A DNA stretch of 5,707 nt, from NCBI GenBank assembly GCA_002408345.1, contig DHRX01000158.1, positions 647-6,353 on the forward strand, in the 5' to 3' direction. The DNA is from Firmicutes bacterium UBA5301 (GTDB lineage Bacteria; Bacillota; UBA5301). Both the position numbers and the translations under genes were made by a program. Below the pieces are notes generated by a model. That model saw only the letters and a list, made by a program, of their open reading frames with translations, did no database searches and was not told where the DNA came from. Of this stretch, positions 1 to 5,707 are shown one piece after another (positions within the stretch are counted from its first letter, which is position 1; every line of letters begins with the position of its first letter).

Positions 1-219
1 GTAATTCTTGGGGCGGCATTCTTAGAATTGATAGATTTGGGTTCAACAGCCTCTAGTTTACCGGTAGTACCGATTCTTGTCGGCTTAGGAACCGCCTTTT
101 TTTCTGGTTTAGCAGCGATCTATTTTCTTTTAACCATTATTCGCCGGCATAGCCTTAAGATATTTTCTTATTATACCTGGTCATTAGGGGTGGTAGTTCT
201 ACTTTGGAATCTAATATAA
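1..219 (+). CDS. uppP: Undecaprenyl-diphosphatase UppP (BacA), C-terminal part
   Basis: The frame is open from the first base to the TAA at 217-219 and gives 72 residues, so this is the 3' end of a gene that starts upstream; the family is normally about 260-290 residues. UppP is an integral membrane enzyme that removes a phosphate from undecaprenyl diphosphate, recycling the lipid carrier for peptidoglycan and other wall polymers; loss or overexpression alters bacitracin sensitivity. The visible part matches the family C-terminus: an opening VILGAAF block, a membrane segment with the family pattern FFSGLAAIYFLL, a short basic loop (IRRHSL), then FSYYTWSLG leading into a last hydrophobic segment. 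The catalytic residues of the family lie in the missing N-terminal portion, so activity cannot be judged. A TTG at 28 is in frame, but the homology continues upstream of it, so it is not a true start. Identification is from recognised family pattern, not a search. Confidence 0.9.
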   Translation, partial: VILGAAFLELIDLGSTASSLPVVPILVGLGTAFFSGLAAIYFLLTIIRRHSLKIFSYYTWSLGVVVLLWNLI

Positions 220-280
220 CGGGAAATATTGGCAGGAGAGACCGCAGAGAACAGGAATATATAACACTGAAACCGCTTTT

Positions 281-287
281 AGGAGGT
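281..287 (+). promoter_or_regulatory. Strong Shine-Dalgarno site for the CBS-ACT gene
   Basis: AGGAGGT at 281-287 is a perfect match to the anti-Shine-Dalgarno sequence and stands 7 bases before ATG 295. An in-frame GTG at 286 lies inside the site itself and cannot be served by it, and the GTG at 292 would be too close, so this site decides the start at 295. Confidence 0.85.
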
Positions 288-294
288 GGAAGTG

Positions 295-942
295 ATGTTT
301 GTTAAAGACAAAATGTCTGTAGATTTAGTAACTGTTTCGCCAGAAACCAATGTGTTGGAAGCCTTAGAATTAATGCGAGAAAATAAAATTCGTAGGCTTC
401 CAGTAGTAGAAAACGGTAAGCTAAAGGGTATGGTAACCCAATTAGACTTACTACGGATTTCCCCATCGCCGGCGACATCCCTTAGTGTTTTTGAACTAAA
501 CTATCTTTTATCGAAGATGATGGTTAAAGAGGCAATGACTAGTGACCCTATCGTCGTGGCTGCAGATGCAACCGTGGAAGAAGCTGCTTTGATTATGCGT
601 GACCATCAGGTTGGTGGTTTACCCGTAGTACAGGATGATAAGCTAGTAGGGATTATTACCGAGACCAATATATTTGATGCTTTTATCGAATCGATGGGGT
701 TACGTCGGGCAGGGATTCGCTTAAGTATTGAAGTACCAGACCATCCAGGGGTTTTAGCCAAGATAACCCAAATTATTTACCAGTTTAAAGCCAATATTAT
801 TAGTTTAGCTACTTTTGCTGGGGTTCGAGAGGGCGAAGCCCAGATAATAGTGCGAATTGCTGAATTGGATTCAGTTGAAGAGTTAATTAGTGAACTAGAG
901 AAGCAGGGTTATCAGGTTTTTCACGTAGCTAAACTCGCTTAG
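295..942 (+). CDS. CBS-CBS-ACT domain regulatory protein (AcuB-like)
   Basis: A 215-residue soluble protein, probably cytoplasmic. Two CBS repeats span roughly residues 1-57 and 76-131, each with the typical LPVV strand (35-38, 109-112) and G-[IM]-[IV]-T end motif (GMVTQLD at 45-51, GIITETN at 119-125). An ACT domain follows at about 143-211, recognisable by the EVPDHPGVLAKI pattern. CBS pairs usually bind adenine nucleotides and ACT domains usually bind amino acids or other small ligands, so this is probably a ligand-sensing regulatory protein. The domain order and length match Bacillus AcuB (about 214 residues), but no acetoin-utilisation genes are visible, so that function should not be transferred. 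In the second CBS motif Asn125 stands where Asp is common. The start is ATG 295, with AGGAGGT 7 bases upstream; GTG 286 would add three residues but overlaps the ribosome binding site. The gene is 75 bases from uppP and 71 from the next gene. The ligand and target are unknown. Confidence 0.9.
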   Translation: MFVKDKMSVDLVTVSPETNVLEALELMRENKIRRLPVVENGKLKGMVTQLDLLRISPSPATSLSVFELNYLLSKMMVKEAMTSDPIVVAADATVEEAALIMRDHQVGGLPVVQDDKLVGIITETNIFDAFIESMGLRRAGIRLSIEVPDHPGVLAKITQIIYQFKANIISLATFAGVREGEAQIIVRIAELDSVEELISELEKQGYQVFHVAKLA

Positions 943-1013
943 CTTAACGGACAGGAAAAGCAATATTGGTGTAGAAAGGTGCAAAGTAACCCAGTAAAAG
1001 GTAGAGAAATAAA

Positions 1014-2081
1014 ATGGCGTCAATTAAAGATCGGAAGAGACTACGTCAGTTAGTCTTGTGGCTCAAGGTACTAGTTGCCCTGCTCCTAACAGCAGCTCTG
1101 GTAGGGTGGGGCTTTTCTTTAGATTGGAAAGTTTTTAAACCAGCGACAAAGGCCAAAACTGGTGTTTTAGAGGAGACTGTGCAGGGTTTGGGTTTCTGCT
1201 TGCGTCAGGAATCAGTAGTCTTCTCCCCCTTAAGCGGATCTGTAGACCAGTATGTGTCTGAAGGTGTACGTGTTCCCACGGGAAAAGTGGTAGCTGTTGT
1301 TACTGATGAAATAACTAGGACTGCTTTAGCTCGAGAAAGAGAACTGCTGGTGAGAAGACAGGCCGATTTGGCTACCCGGAACCCTTTAAACCTCGGTAAT
1401 GTCAGTGAGCCAGGTGTTACAATTGAAGCTCAAACCGTTGCGGATATGCTAAATCAAGTGGATCTGGAGTATATTCAATGTCAAAGAGAGATCCGGGCAT
1501 CGACAGCTGGAATCGTTAGTTATTTTATCGATGGCTTGGAGGAGACACCATTGCCCGTGGCTCTAAAAAACCTTGCTGATCTAGAATATCCTCTTTCGTC
1601 TTTTCCACGCTTACCCCGGGAACCTGTTCCGACCTTACGTAACTGGAAGATAGAGAAGAACCAGCCGTTGTTAAAAATCGTTGATAATTTACAGTTTTGG
1701 GTAGTTTTAGACCTCCCAGTTGATATTAGGGTGGAAGAGGGTAGTTGGGTACAAGTGCGCTTTGTTCAAGAGCCGAATATCCTGATTAAAGCTCGTATAA
1801 ATAAAGTTGTGAATAAAAACGATTTTACCCGGTTGCTCTTATCTATAGCGGATTACCAGGACTTTTTTACAACGCTACGTTGGGTGAATTTGGAGGTAGT
1901 ATTGGCTAGATATCAAGGGATTATCTTGCCGAATCAAGCCTTAGTTAAGGAAAATGGCACCAATGGTGTTTATGTTCGGGGTTTTGGTGGGGTTGTCTTT
2001 AAACCAGTTACCATATTAGGGTATGTAGGGGATCAGGTGGTGGTTCAAGGTTTGGCTGAGGGTTCTAAAGTGATTTATTAA
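1014..2081 (+). CDS. Membrane-anchored HlyD-like (membrane fusion/adaptor) protein
   Basis: A 355-residue protein with a basic N-terminus (DRKRLRQ, 6-12), one hydrophobic segment at about 13-35, and the rest predicted outside the membrane. The architecture is that of an HlyD/membrane-fusion adaptor. A lipoyl-like half is seen at about 64-98 (SPLSGSVDQYVSEGVRVPTG). Two short helical stretches at about 99-121 and 138-161 could form a hairpin. The returning half starts at about 162 (STAGIVSYFIDG), and beta-barrel material fills 210-310. The C-terminal region at about 311-355 resembles the membrane-proximal domain of RND-type adaptors (GVYVRGFGG, KPVTILGYVGDQVVV). Adaptors of this class link an inner-membrane transporter to an export path, but no transporter gene is in view. 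The hairpin is short and the family assignment is remote. The first in-frame start is ATG 1014 (TAG at 1002-1004 precedes it), and its ribosome binding site is weak (AAAGGTAGAG). Only two cysteines occur, C62 and C156. It is 20 bases from the next gene, so probably co-transcribed with it. Confidence 0.75.
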   Translation: MASIKDRKRLRQLVLWLKVLVALLLTAALVGWGFSLDWKVFKPATKAKTGVLEETVQGLGFCLRQESVVFSPLSGSVDQYVSEGVRVPTGKVVAVVTDEITRTALARERELLVRRQADLATRNPLNLGNVSEPGVTIEAQTVADMLNQVDLEYIQCQREIRASTAGIVSYFIDGLEETPLPVALKNLADLEYPLSSFPRLPREPVPTLRNWKIEKNQPLLKIVDNLQFWVVLDLPVDIRVEEGSWVQVRFVQEPNILIKARINKVVNKNDFTRLLLSIADYQDFFTTLRWVNLEVVLARYQGIILPNQALVKENGTNGVYVRGFGGVVFKPVTILGYVGDQVVVQGLAEGSKVIY

Positions 2082-2086
2082 GGTAG

Positions 2087-2094
2087 AAAGGTGA
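2087..2094 (+). promoter_or_regulatory. Shine-Dalgarno site supporting the GTG start of the PIN-PhoH gene
   Basis: AAAGGTGA at 2087-2094 lies 7 bases before GTG 2102 and just after the stop codon of the adaptor gene. It supports a GTG start, and the protein read from it begins directly with the conserved first strand of the PIN domain. Confidence 0.75.
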
Positions 2095-2101
2095 TTTAAT
2101 A

Positions 2102-3427
2102 GTGAAAAAAACCTTTGTTTTAGATACTAGTGTATTATTGCATGACCCACAAGCTTTATTTGCTTTTGAGGATAATACGGTAGTTGTTCCTATTGCTGTA
2201 ATTGAAGAGATTGATACTCATAAAAGGAAGCCAGATCAGGTTGGGCGTGGAGCTAGATTAGTTTCTCGGGCTCTAGATGAGCTACGGGAACAAGGAAGTT
2301 TAAGTAAGGGGGTCCAGACTGAACAGGGGGGGACTGTTCGAGTAGAATTAAACCATCAGAAATTGGAGCTACTGCCTCAGGGTTTAGACCGATTCAAGAA
2401 TGATAATCGCATTCTTGCGGTAGCAGCAGATTTGGCCCGCAATGAGCAGGTTACTAAACCGGTAATCGTAGTCTCGAAAGATATTAATATGCGTATTAAA
2501 GCTGATGCTCTCGGTCTATTAGCTGAAGACTATGAGACCAACAAGGTTAATATTGAGGAGCTTTATACCGGCTATGAAGTTGTGGTGACAGAACCAGGGT
2601 TAATTGATACTTTTTATAGCCAGGGGGGCCTAGAACTAGTTTTGTTATCAGGAACCTACCATTCTAATCAGTTTCTGATGCTTCAGGATGGGGCTAACCC
2701 TTCCCAGACCGCTTTGGGTAGAGTAGATGCAGCACGTAAGCAATTAGTGCCTCTGCGCTATATGAATAGTGATCTCTCGGGGATTCGGGCTCGTAACCGG
2801 GAACAAAAATTTGCTTTGGAGCTTCTCTTAGATGATCGGATTCAATTAGTGACTTTAGTGGGCTTGGCTGGAACAGGTAAGACTCTTTTGGCTTTGGCCG
2901 CTGGTGTGCAGAAAGTTTTAGAAGAAAAGACTTATCGTAAATTATTAATTTCGCGGCCGATAGTACCTATGGGCAATGACCTTGGTTTTTTACCTGGTGA
3001 CTTAGGGGAAAAGCTACGTCCCTGGATGCAGCCAATATATGATAATTTAGAGTTGATATTTAGTGGACGTGATAAGGGTGAAAAATTAGAGTCTTTCATT
3101 AACCATCTGCAAGGTATGGATTTATTGGATATTGAAGCTTTAACTTACATTCGTGGTCGCTCTATTCCAGGACAATTTTTTATTTTGGATGAAGCTCAAA
3201 ACTTAACCCCCCACGAAGTTAAAACCGTAATTACTCGAGTGGGGGCGGGGACAAAAATCGTTTTAACTGGAGATCCGTACCAGATTGATAACCCTTATTT
3301 AGATGCATCTTCCAACGGCTTAACCTATGCGGTGGAGCGATTTAAAGGGTATCAAGGAGCAGGTCATATTACTTTGACTAAAGGGGAGCGTTCAGAATTA
3401 GCTCAGGTTGCAGCTGAGCTTTTATAG
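2102..3427 (+). CDS. PIN-PhoH family ATPase / putative RNA helicase-ribonuclease
   Basis: A 441-residue, probably cytoplasmic protein with an N-terminal PIN nuclease domain (about 1-145) and a C-terminal PhoH ATPase domain (about 220-441). The PIN acidic residues appear intact: D8 in LDTSVLLHD, E36 in VIEEIDTHK, D101 in NDNRIL and D127 in SKDINMR. In the PhoH domain the Walker A motif is GLAGTGKT (254-261), the Walker B is ILDEAQ (361-366), with the family block SRPIVPMGNDLGFLPGDLGE between them and LTGDPYQID after Walker B. The length and architecture match Bacillus YlaK (about 442 residues) and the mycobacterial PhoH2 group, for which RNA helicase plus ribonuclease activity has been reported; that activity is inferred here. 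It is distinct from the PIN-less PhoH usually found beside ybeY. Translation starts at GTG 2102, served by AAAGGTGA. The gap of 12 bases to the next gene indicates an operon. Nothing looks truncated. Confidence 0.95.
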   Translation: MKKTFVLDTSVLLHDPQALFAFEDNTVVVPIAVIEEIDTHKRKPDQVGRGARLVSRALDELREQGSLSKGVQTEQGGTVRVELNHQKLELLPQGLDRFKNDNRILAVAADLARNEQVTKPVIVVSKDINMRIKADALGLLAEDYETNKVNIEELYTGYEVVVTEPGLIDTFYSQGGLELVLLSGTYHSNQFLMLQDGANPSQTALGRVDAARKQLVPLRYMNSDLSGIRARNREQKFALELLLDDRIQLVTLVGLAGTGKTLLALAAGVQKVLEEKTYRKLLISRPIVPMGNDLGFLPGDLGEKLRPWMQPIYDNLELIFSGRDKGEKLESFINHLQGMDLLDIEALTYIRGRSIPGQFFILDEAQNLTPHEVKTVITRVGAGTKIVLTGDPYQIDNPYLDASSNGLTYAVERFKGYQGAGHITLTKGERSELAQVAAELL

Positions 3428-3430
3428 AGG
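3426..3430 (+). promoter_or_regulatory. Shine-Dalgarno site deciding the yggS start
   Basis: AGAGG at 3426-3430 overlaps the TAG stop of the PIN-PhoH gene. It is 9 bases from ATG 3440 but only 3 bases from the in-frame GTG 3434, so ATG 3440 is the more likely start. The overlap of stop and ribosome binding site suggests translational coupling. Confidence 0.65.
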
Positions 3431-3439
3431 ATAGTGAAA

Positions 3440-4138
3440 ATGATACGAGAAAGAGAAATTGCTCAATCATTAGAGGAAATCCGTAATTCCATTGCCGAGG
3501 CTGCTTTGAAGAACGGCCGGAGGCCAGAAGAAATTACTTTAGTAGCGGTGACCAAAGGTTGGCCGATAGAGGATCTTCAGGCTGCATATCGTTGCGGTTT
3601 AAGAAGTTTTGGCGAAAATAGGGTTCAAGAGGCGACAGTGAAGGTTCCGGCTTTGCCTAAGGACATTTCATGGCACTTAGTTGGTCAATTACAAAGGAAT
3701 AAGGCCCGGAAAGCTGTGGAATTGGGAATGCTTATTCATTCTCTGGATCGGCTTTCTTTGGCCCAAACGTTAAATACCTTAGGTCAAAAACAGAACCAAC
3801 TAGTTTCAGTCCTGGTACAAGTTAATGTATCTGGTGAGGAGAGTAAGGCTGGGGTTAATCCTGCAGATTTACAGAAGTTTTTAATAGACTTAGAGGAGTA
3901 TTCCTTTCTTACGGTTAAAGGTTTAATGACTATAGGTCCACAGAATCAGCGTGGAGAGAAGGCACGACCCTACTTTGCTCGTTTGCGGGAATTAGCGGGA
4001 CAAGCCGCTGATTTAAAACTAGCTAATATTCAGATGGATATTTTATCAATGGGCATGACTGATGATTTTGAGGTGGCCATTGCCGAAGGCTCTAACTTAG
4101 TTAGAATTGGTCGGGGCATATTTGGGCCTAGACCTTAG
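3440..4138 (+). CDS. yggS: YggS-family pyridoxal phosphate-binding protein (PLP homeostasis)
   Basis: A 232-residue cytoplasmic protein of the YggS/YlmE/PROSC family, single-domain alanine-racemase-fold (type III) PLP binders. The family has no firmly established catalytic reaction; it maintains pyridoxal phosphate balance and affects amino-acid and keto-acid pools. The predicted PLP lysine is K39 in the strand AVTKGWP. Other family signatures are FGENRVQEA, WHLVGQLQRNKA, the GLMTIGP strand and the closing block SMGMTDDFEVAI...GSNLVRIGRGIFGPR, which contacts the phosphate in known structures. Length is normal (E. coli YggS has 234). I chose ATG 3440 because the AGAGG site is 9 bases away; GTG 3434 adds only two residues. 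In many Firmicutes this gene (ylmE) lies directly before sepF, as here, with a 16-base gap. Residues after the PLP lysine read GWP, where KTKP or KYxP are more usual; this is a minor variation and does not disturb the assignment. Confidence 0.95.
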   Translation: MIREREIAQSLEEIRNSIAEAALKNGRRPEEITLVAVTKGWPIEDLQAAYRCGLRSFGENRVQEATVKVPALPKDISWHLVGQLQRNKARKAVELGMLIHSLDRLSLAQTLNTLGQKQNQLVSVLVQVNVSGEESKAGVNPADLQKFLIDLEEYSFLTVKGLMTIGPQNQRGEKARPYFARLRELAGQAADLKLANIQMDILSMGMTDDFEVAIAEGSNLVRIGRGIFGPRP

Positions 4139-4139
4139 C

Positions 4140-4146
4140 GGAGGGG
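4140..4146 (+). promoter_or_regulatory. Shine-Dalgarno site deciding the sepF start
   Basis: GGAGGGG at 4140-4146 follows the yggS stop directly and is 8 bases before ATG 4155. The sepF frame is open further upstream to GTG 4107, but that start lies inside yggS with no such site, so 4155 is preferred. Confidence 0.85.
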
Positions 4147-4154
4147 ACGCGGAT

Positions 4155-4622
4155 ATGGTTAGCTTTTTGGATAAGATACTTAATCTGATGGGTGTCGACG
4201 AGGAGGATTATATGGAAGAGGAGACTTTTCCTCGCCGAGTGAGCGAAGCCCCCCCTCCGGTTCGCAGTAAATTGACGCCTAAAACTACCAAAGGGCGGCT
4301 GATTACCTTCCCGGCTAATAAAACTGTGGCCCGTGACGGAATAAGTAAGATCGTGCTCTGTGAATTATCTGAATTGGATCAGATTCCGGAAATTGTGGAT
4401 AGCTTACGTCAAGAGATACCGATAGTTGTGAATTTACGATATGCCGAACCTAATCTGGCTCAGCGTCTTTTAGATTTGTTGTGCGGTGTGGTCTTTGCTT
4501 TAGATGGCAAAATTGCTAGAATTGAAGAAGCAATTTTTTTACTTACTCCCCCAGGAGTAGATATTGCTGCAGATATCGATCTATTGAGTTTAGACCCCGA
4601 GTTAAATTGGTTGAACAAGTAG
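4155..4622 (+). CDS. sepF: Cell division protein SepF
   Basis: A 155-residue protein that anchors and bundles FtsZ at the division site on the inner face of the membrane; in Bacillus it forms rings and overlaps in role with FtsA. Residues 1-13 (MVSFLDKILNLMG) are the characteristic amphipathic membrane-binding helix. An acidic then proline-rich linker follows (about 15-45, with EAPPPV). The conserved C-terminal FtsZ-binding/dimerisation domain covers about 47-140, with VVNLRYAEPNLAQRLLDLL at 91-109, the glycine at 111 in the CGVVFALDG turn, and IFLLTPPGVDI at 127-137. Length is typical. ATG 4155 is chosen because it gives the expected N-terminal helix and a GGAGGGG site at the right distance; extension to GTG 4107 would put 16 unrelated residues before the helix. 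The gap to proC is 15 bases. Presence of SepF supports a Gram-positive, actinobacterial or cyanobacterial-type host; with the other genes, a Firmicute. Confidence 0.96.
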   Translation: MVSFLDKILNLMGVDEEDYMEEETFPRRVSEAPPPVRSKLTPKTTKGRLITFPANKTVARDGISKIVLCELSELDQIPEIVDSLRQEIPIVVNLRYAEPNLAQRLLDLLCGVVFALDGKIARIEEAIFLLTPPGVDIAADIDLLSLDPELNWLNK

Positions 4623-4637
4623 GGGAGGGTTTAGCAA

Positions 4638-5450
4638 GTGCCAGGTAAAATCGTAGTTATTGGTACCGGTGTCATGGGCGGTGCGCTACTCAAAGGTTTG
4701 GCGGCCCAAGGATCAGAGCAAGCCGCCCGTCTAGTGGCGGTGGATATAGATGAGGTACGGTTAAAAGCACTACATTTAGAGTTAGGTATTGCTACAGATA
4801 CTTCGGCTCAGGCGGCTGTGGCAGACGCTGAAGTAGTTGTTTTAGCGGTTAAACCTTGGGTGATTCCGACAGTATTAACTGAAATTAGAGCGACATTGCC
4901 ACCGGAGGCTACTCTAATTTCTATTGCAGCAGGGGTACGCTTGGCTACTTTGGAAGAGTTTTTACCCCCTCAAACTCCAGTAGTGCGGGGCATGCCTAAT
5001 ACCCCGGCTCTGATAGGTGCTGGAATTACAGCACTAGCTCATGGAAGTAGCGCCACAGAAAAGCATCTACAGTTAGCCAGTAAAGTTCTTGGTCAATTGG
5101 GGTCAGTAGTTGCGGTCCCCGAAAATAGTTTAGATGCCGTTACTGGTTTAAGCGGTAGCGGGCCGGCTTATGTCTATTTATTTATAGAGGCCCTTATTGA
5201 CGCTGGAGTAAGGGAAGGTTTGTCTAGGGATGTAGCCAGAAAACTAACATTAGAGACGGTTATTGGTTCGGCACGCCTAGTGAAAGAGAGCGGGGGGCAT
5301 CCTGCTCAATTAAAGGATGCGGTAACTACCCCTGGTGGTACTACTATTGCAGCGTTAGCGGCATTAGAATCTGGTGGTTTTCGAGGGTTAGTCTTTGATG
5401 CTGTGCACCGTGCAACTGAGGTTTCACGACTATTGGGGAAGGGTGACTAA
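4638..5450 (+). CDS. proC: Pyrroline-5-carboxylate reductase ProC
   Basis: A 270-residue cytoplasmic enzyme that catalyses the last step of proline synthesis, reducing 1-pyrroline-5-carboxylate to proline with NAD(P)H; it is oligomeric in known members. The N-terminal Rossmann domain opens with KIVVIGTGVMGGALLKGL (nucleotide-binding GxGxMG at about 9-14), followed by AVKP at 70-73 and the VVRGMPNTP block at 115-123. The C-terminal dimerisation and substrate domain carries GLSGSGPAYVY at 170-180 and TTPGGTT at about 230-236, both family hallmarks around the active site. Length is typical (about 265-275). The start is GTG 4638 with GGGGAGGG about 9 bases upstream, immediately after the sepF stop. 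Linkage of proC with sepF and yggS is a known arrangement in many bacteria, although the functional reason is not clear. All key motifs are present, so it should be active. Confidence 0.97.
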   Translation: MPGKIVVIGTGVMGGALLKGLAAQGSEQAARLVAVDIDEVRLKALHLELGIATDTSAQAAVADAEVVVLAVKPWVIPTVLTEIRATLPPEATLISIAAGVRLATLEEFLPPQTPVVRGMPNTPALIGAGITALAHGSSATEKHLQLASKVLGQLGSVVAVPENSLDAVTGLSGSGPAYVYLFIEALIDAGVREGLSRDVARKLTLETVIGSARLVKESGGHPAQLKDAVTTPGGTTIAALAALESGGFRGLVFDAVHRATEVSRLLGKGD

Positions 5451-5707
5451 ATGAATTTATTATCTTTAGTAAATAGCCTGTTTCAAGTATACTCCTGGCT
5501 AATTTTGGCCCGGGTCATTATTTCCTGGGTAGCTCCTATGTCTAACCATGTGGTGGTTCGTTTTGTTTACGATATGACGGAGCCGCTTTTGCGCTGGCTA
5601 CGGAGGTATCTACCACCTACGGGTGGTATTGATTTTAGTCCACTAGTAGCTTTGATCGTAGTTCAGATTGTCCAGCAGATCGTAGTCCGATTTTTATATC
5701 GGATCAT
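5451..5707 (+). CDS. yggT: YggT family membrane protein (runs off the window end)
   Basis: ATG 5451 directly abuts the proC stop (TAAATG), with a purine-rich GGGGAAGGGTGA ribosome binding site inside the end of proC. The frame stays open for 85 codons to the last base of the window, so the gene is 3'-partial; family members are roughly 80-100 residues, so little is missing. Two hydrophobic segments at about 2-26 and 63-84 flank a loop containing the family pattern VYDMTEPLLRWLRRYLPP, then GGIDFSPLVALIVVQIVQQ. This is the YggT/YlmG/Ycf19 family of small integral membrane proteins. Its molecular role is not firmly known; proposals include envelope or division functions, osmotic stress in E. coli and thylakoid assembly in plastid relatives. 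Position after sepF matches ylmG of Gram-positive bacteria, where genes ylmH and divIVA often follow. Confidence 0.92.
   Translation, partial: MNLLSLVNSLFQVYSWLILARVIISWVAPMSNHVVVRFVYDMTEPLLRWLRRYLPPTGGIDFSPLVALIVVQIVQQIVVRFLYRI

Noticed and set aside
28..219. A complete 63-residue small membrane protein starting at TTG 28
   Set aside because: The frame is open to base 1 and the upstream residues continue the UppP family pattern, so it is the end of a longer gene.
231..256. T-box-like ACCGC stretch before the CBS-ACT gene
   Set aside because: Only a few bases resemble the T-box core, the 75-base gap is too short for a T-box leader and no terminator hairpin is visible.
229..265. Promoter from TTGGCA (229-234) and TATAAC (260-265)
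   Set aside because: The spacing of 25 bases is far beyond the 16-18 expected for a housekeeping promoter, and no better partner box is seen.
286..294. GTG 286 as the start of the CBS-ACT protein (three more residues)
   Set aside because: The GTG lies within the AGGAGGT Shine-Dalgarno itself; ATG 295 has the correct 7-base spacing.
943..1013. Possible terminator or promoter between the CBS-ACT and adaptor genes
   Set aside because: I see no GC-rich inverted repeat with a T run and no paired -35/-10 boxes; whether the operon starts here cannot be decided by eye.
3434..3439. GTG 3434 as the yggS start
   Set aside because: It is only 3 bases from the AGAGG site, while ATG 3440 is 9 bases away; the difference is two residues, so some doubt remains.
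4107..4154. Longer sepF beginning at GTG 4107 inside yggS
   Set aside because: It would place 16 non-family residues before the typical SepF amphipathic N-terminal helix and ignore the GGAGGGG site at 4140-4146.
1..5707. A previously undescribed defence, mobile or RNA-based system
   Set aside because: Every gene belongs to a recognised family, intergenic gaps are at most about 75 bases, and no repeats, integrase, transposase, toxin-antitoxin pair or structured RNA is visible.

Overview
The window is an ordinary, densely packed chromosomal stretch from a low-to-moderate G+C Gram-positive (Firmicutes/Bacillota) bacterium, most likely of the class Clostridia. The evidence is the sepF division gene in a yggS-sepF-proC-yggT run, a PIN-PhoH protein of the Bacillus YlaK type and length, an AcuB-like CBS-ACT protein, strong AGGAGG-type ribosome binding sites and several GTG starts. 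The genus cannot be fixed from the sequence alone. All eight genes lie on the + strand. There are no RNA genes, mobile elements, CRISPR arrays or convincing terminators, and no gene-free stretch exceeds about 75 bases.

Layout: (1) bases 1-219 are the C-terminal end of the undecaprenyl-diphosphatase UppP, which recycles the lipid carrier for wall synthesis. (2) After a 75-base gap with a perfect Shine-Dalgarno comes a two-CBS plus ACT regulatory protein (295-942). (3) After a 71-base gap comes a single-pass membrane-anchored HlyD-like adaptor protein (1014-2081). (4) A PIN-PhoH ATPase/ribonuclease-type protein follows (2102-3427). (5) The PLP-homeostasis protein YggS (3440-4138), SepF (4155-4622), pyrroline-5-carboxylate reductase ProC (4638-5450) and a YggT-family membrane protein (5451 to beyond the window end) follow with gaps of 0 to 16 bases.

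From the adaptor gene onward the genes are close enough to be one operon, probably co-transcribed, with ribosome binding sites overlapping or directly following the preceding stop codons. The theme is cell envelope and division (UppP, SepF, YggT, perhaps the adaptor) mixed with housekeeping metabolism (YggS, ProC) and RNA metabolism (PhoH). Compared with the Bacillus subtilis ylmD-ylmE-sepF-ylmG order, the adaptor and PIN-PhoH genes take the place upstream of yggS, and proC sits between sepF and yggT.

I found no convincing undescribed system. The two points most worth a second look are the adaptor gene, which has no transporter partner in view, and the orphan CBS-ACT sensor beside uppP. For three genes the longest open frame overstates the N-terminus. 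The Shine-Dalgarno positions support starts at 295, 3440 and 4155.
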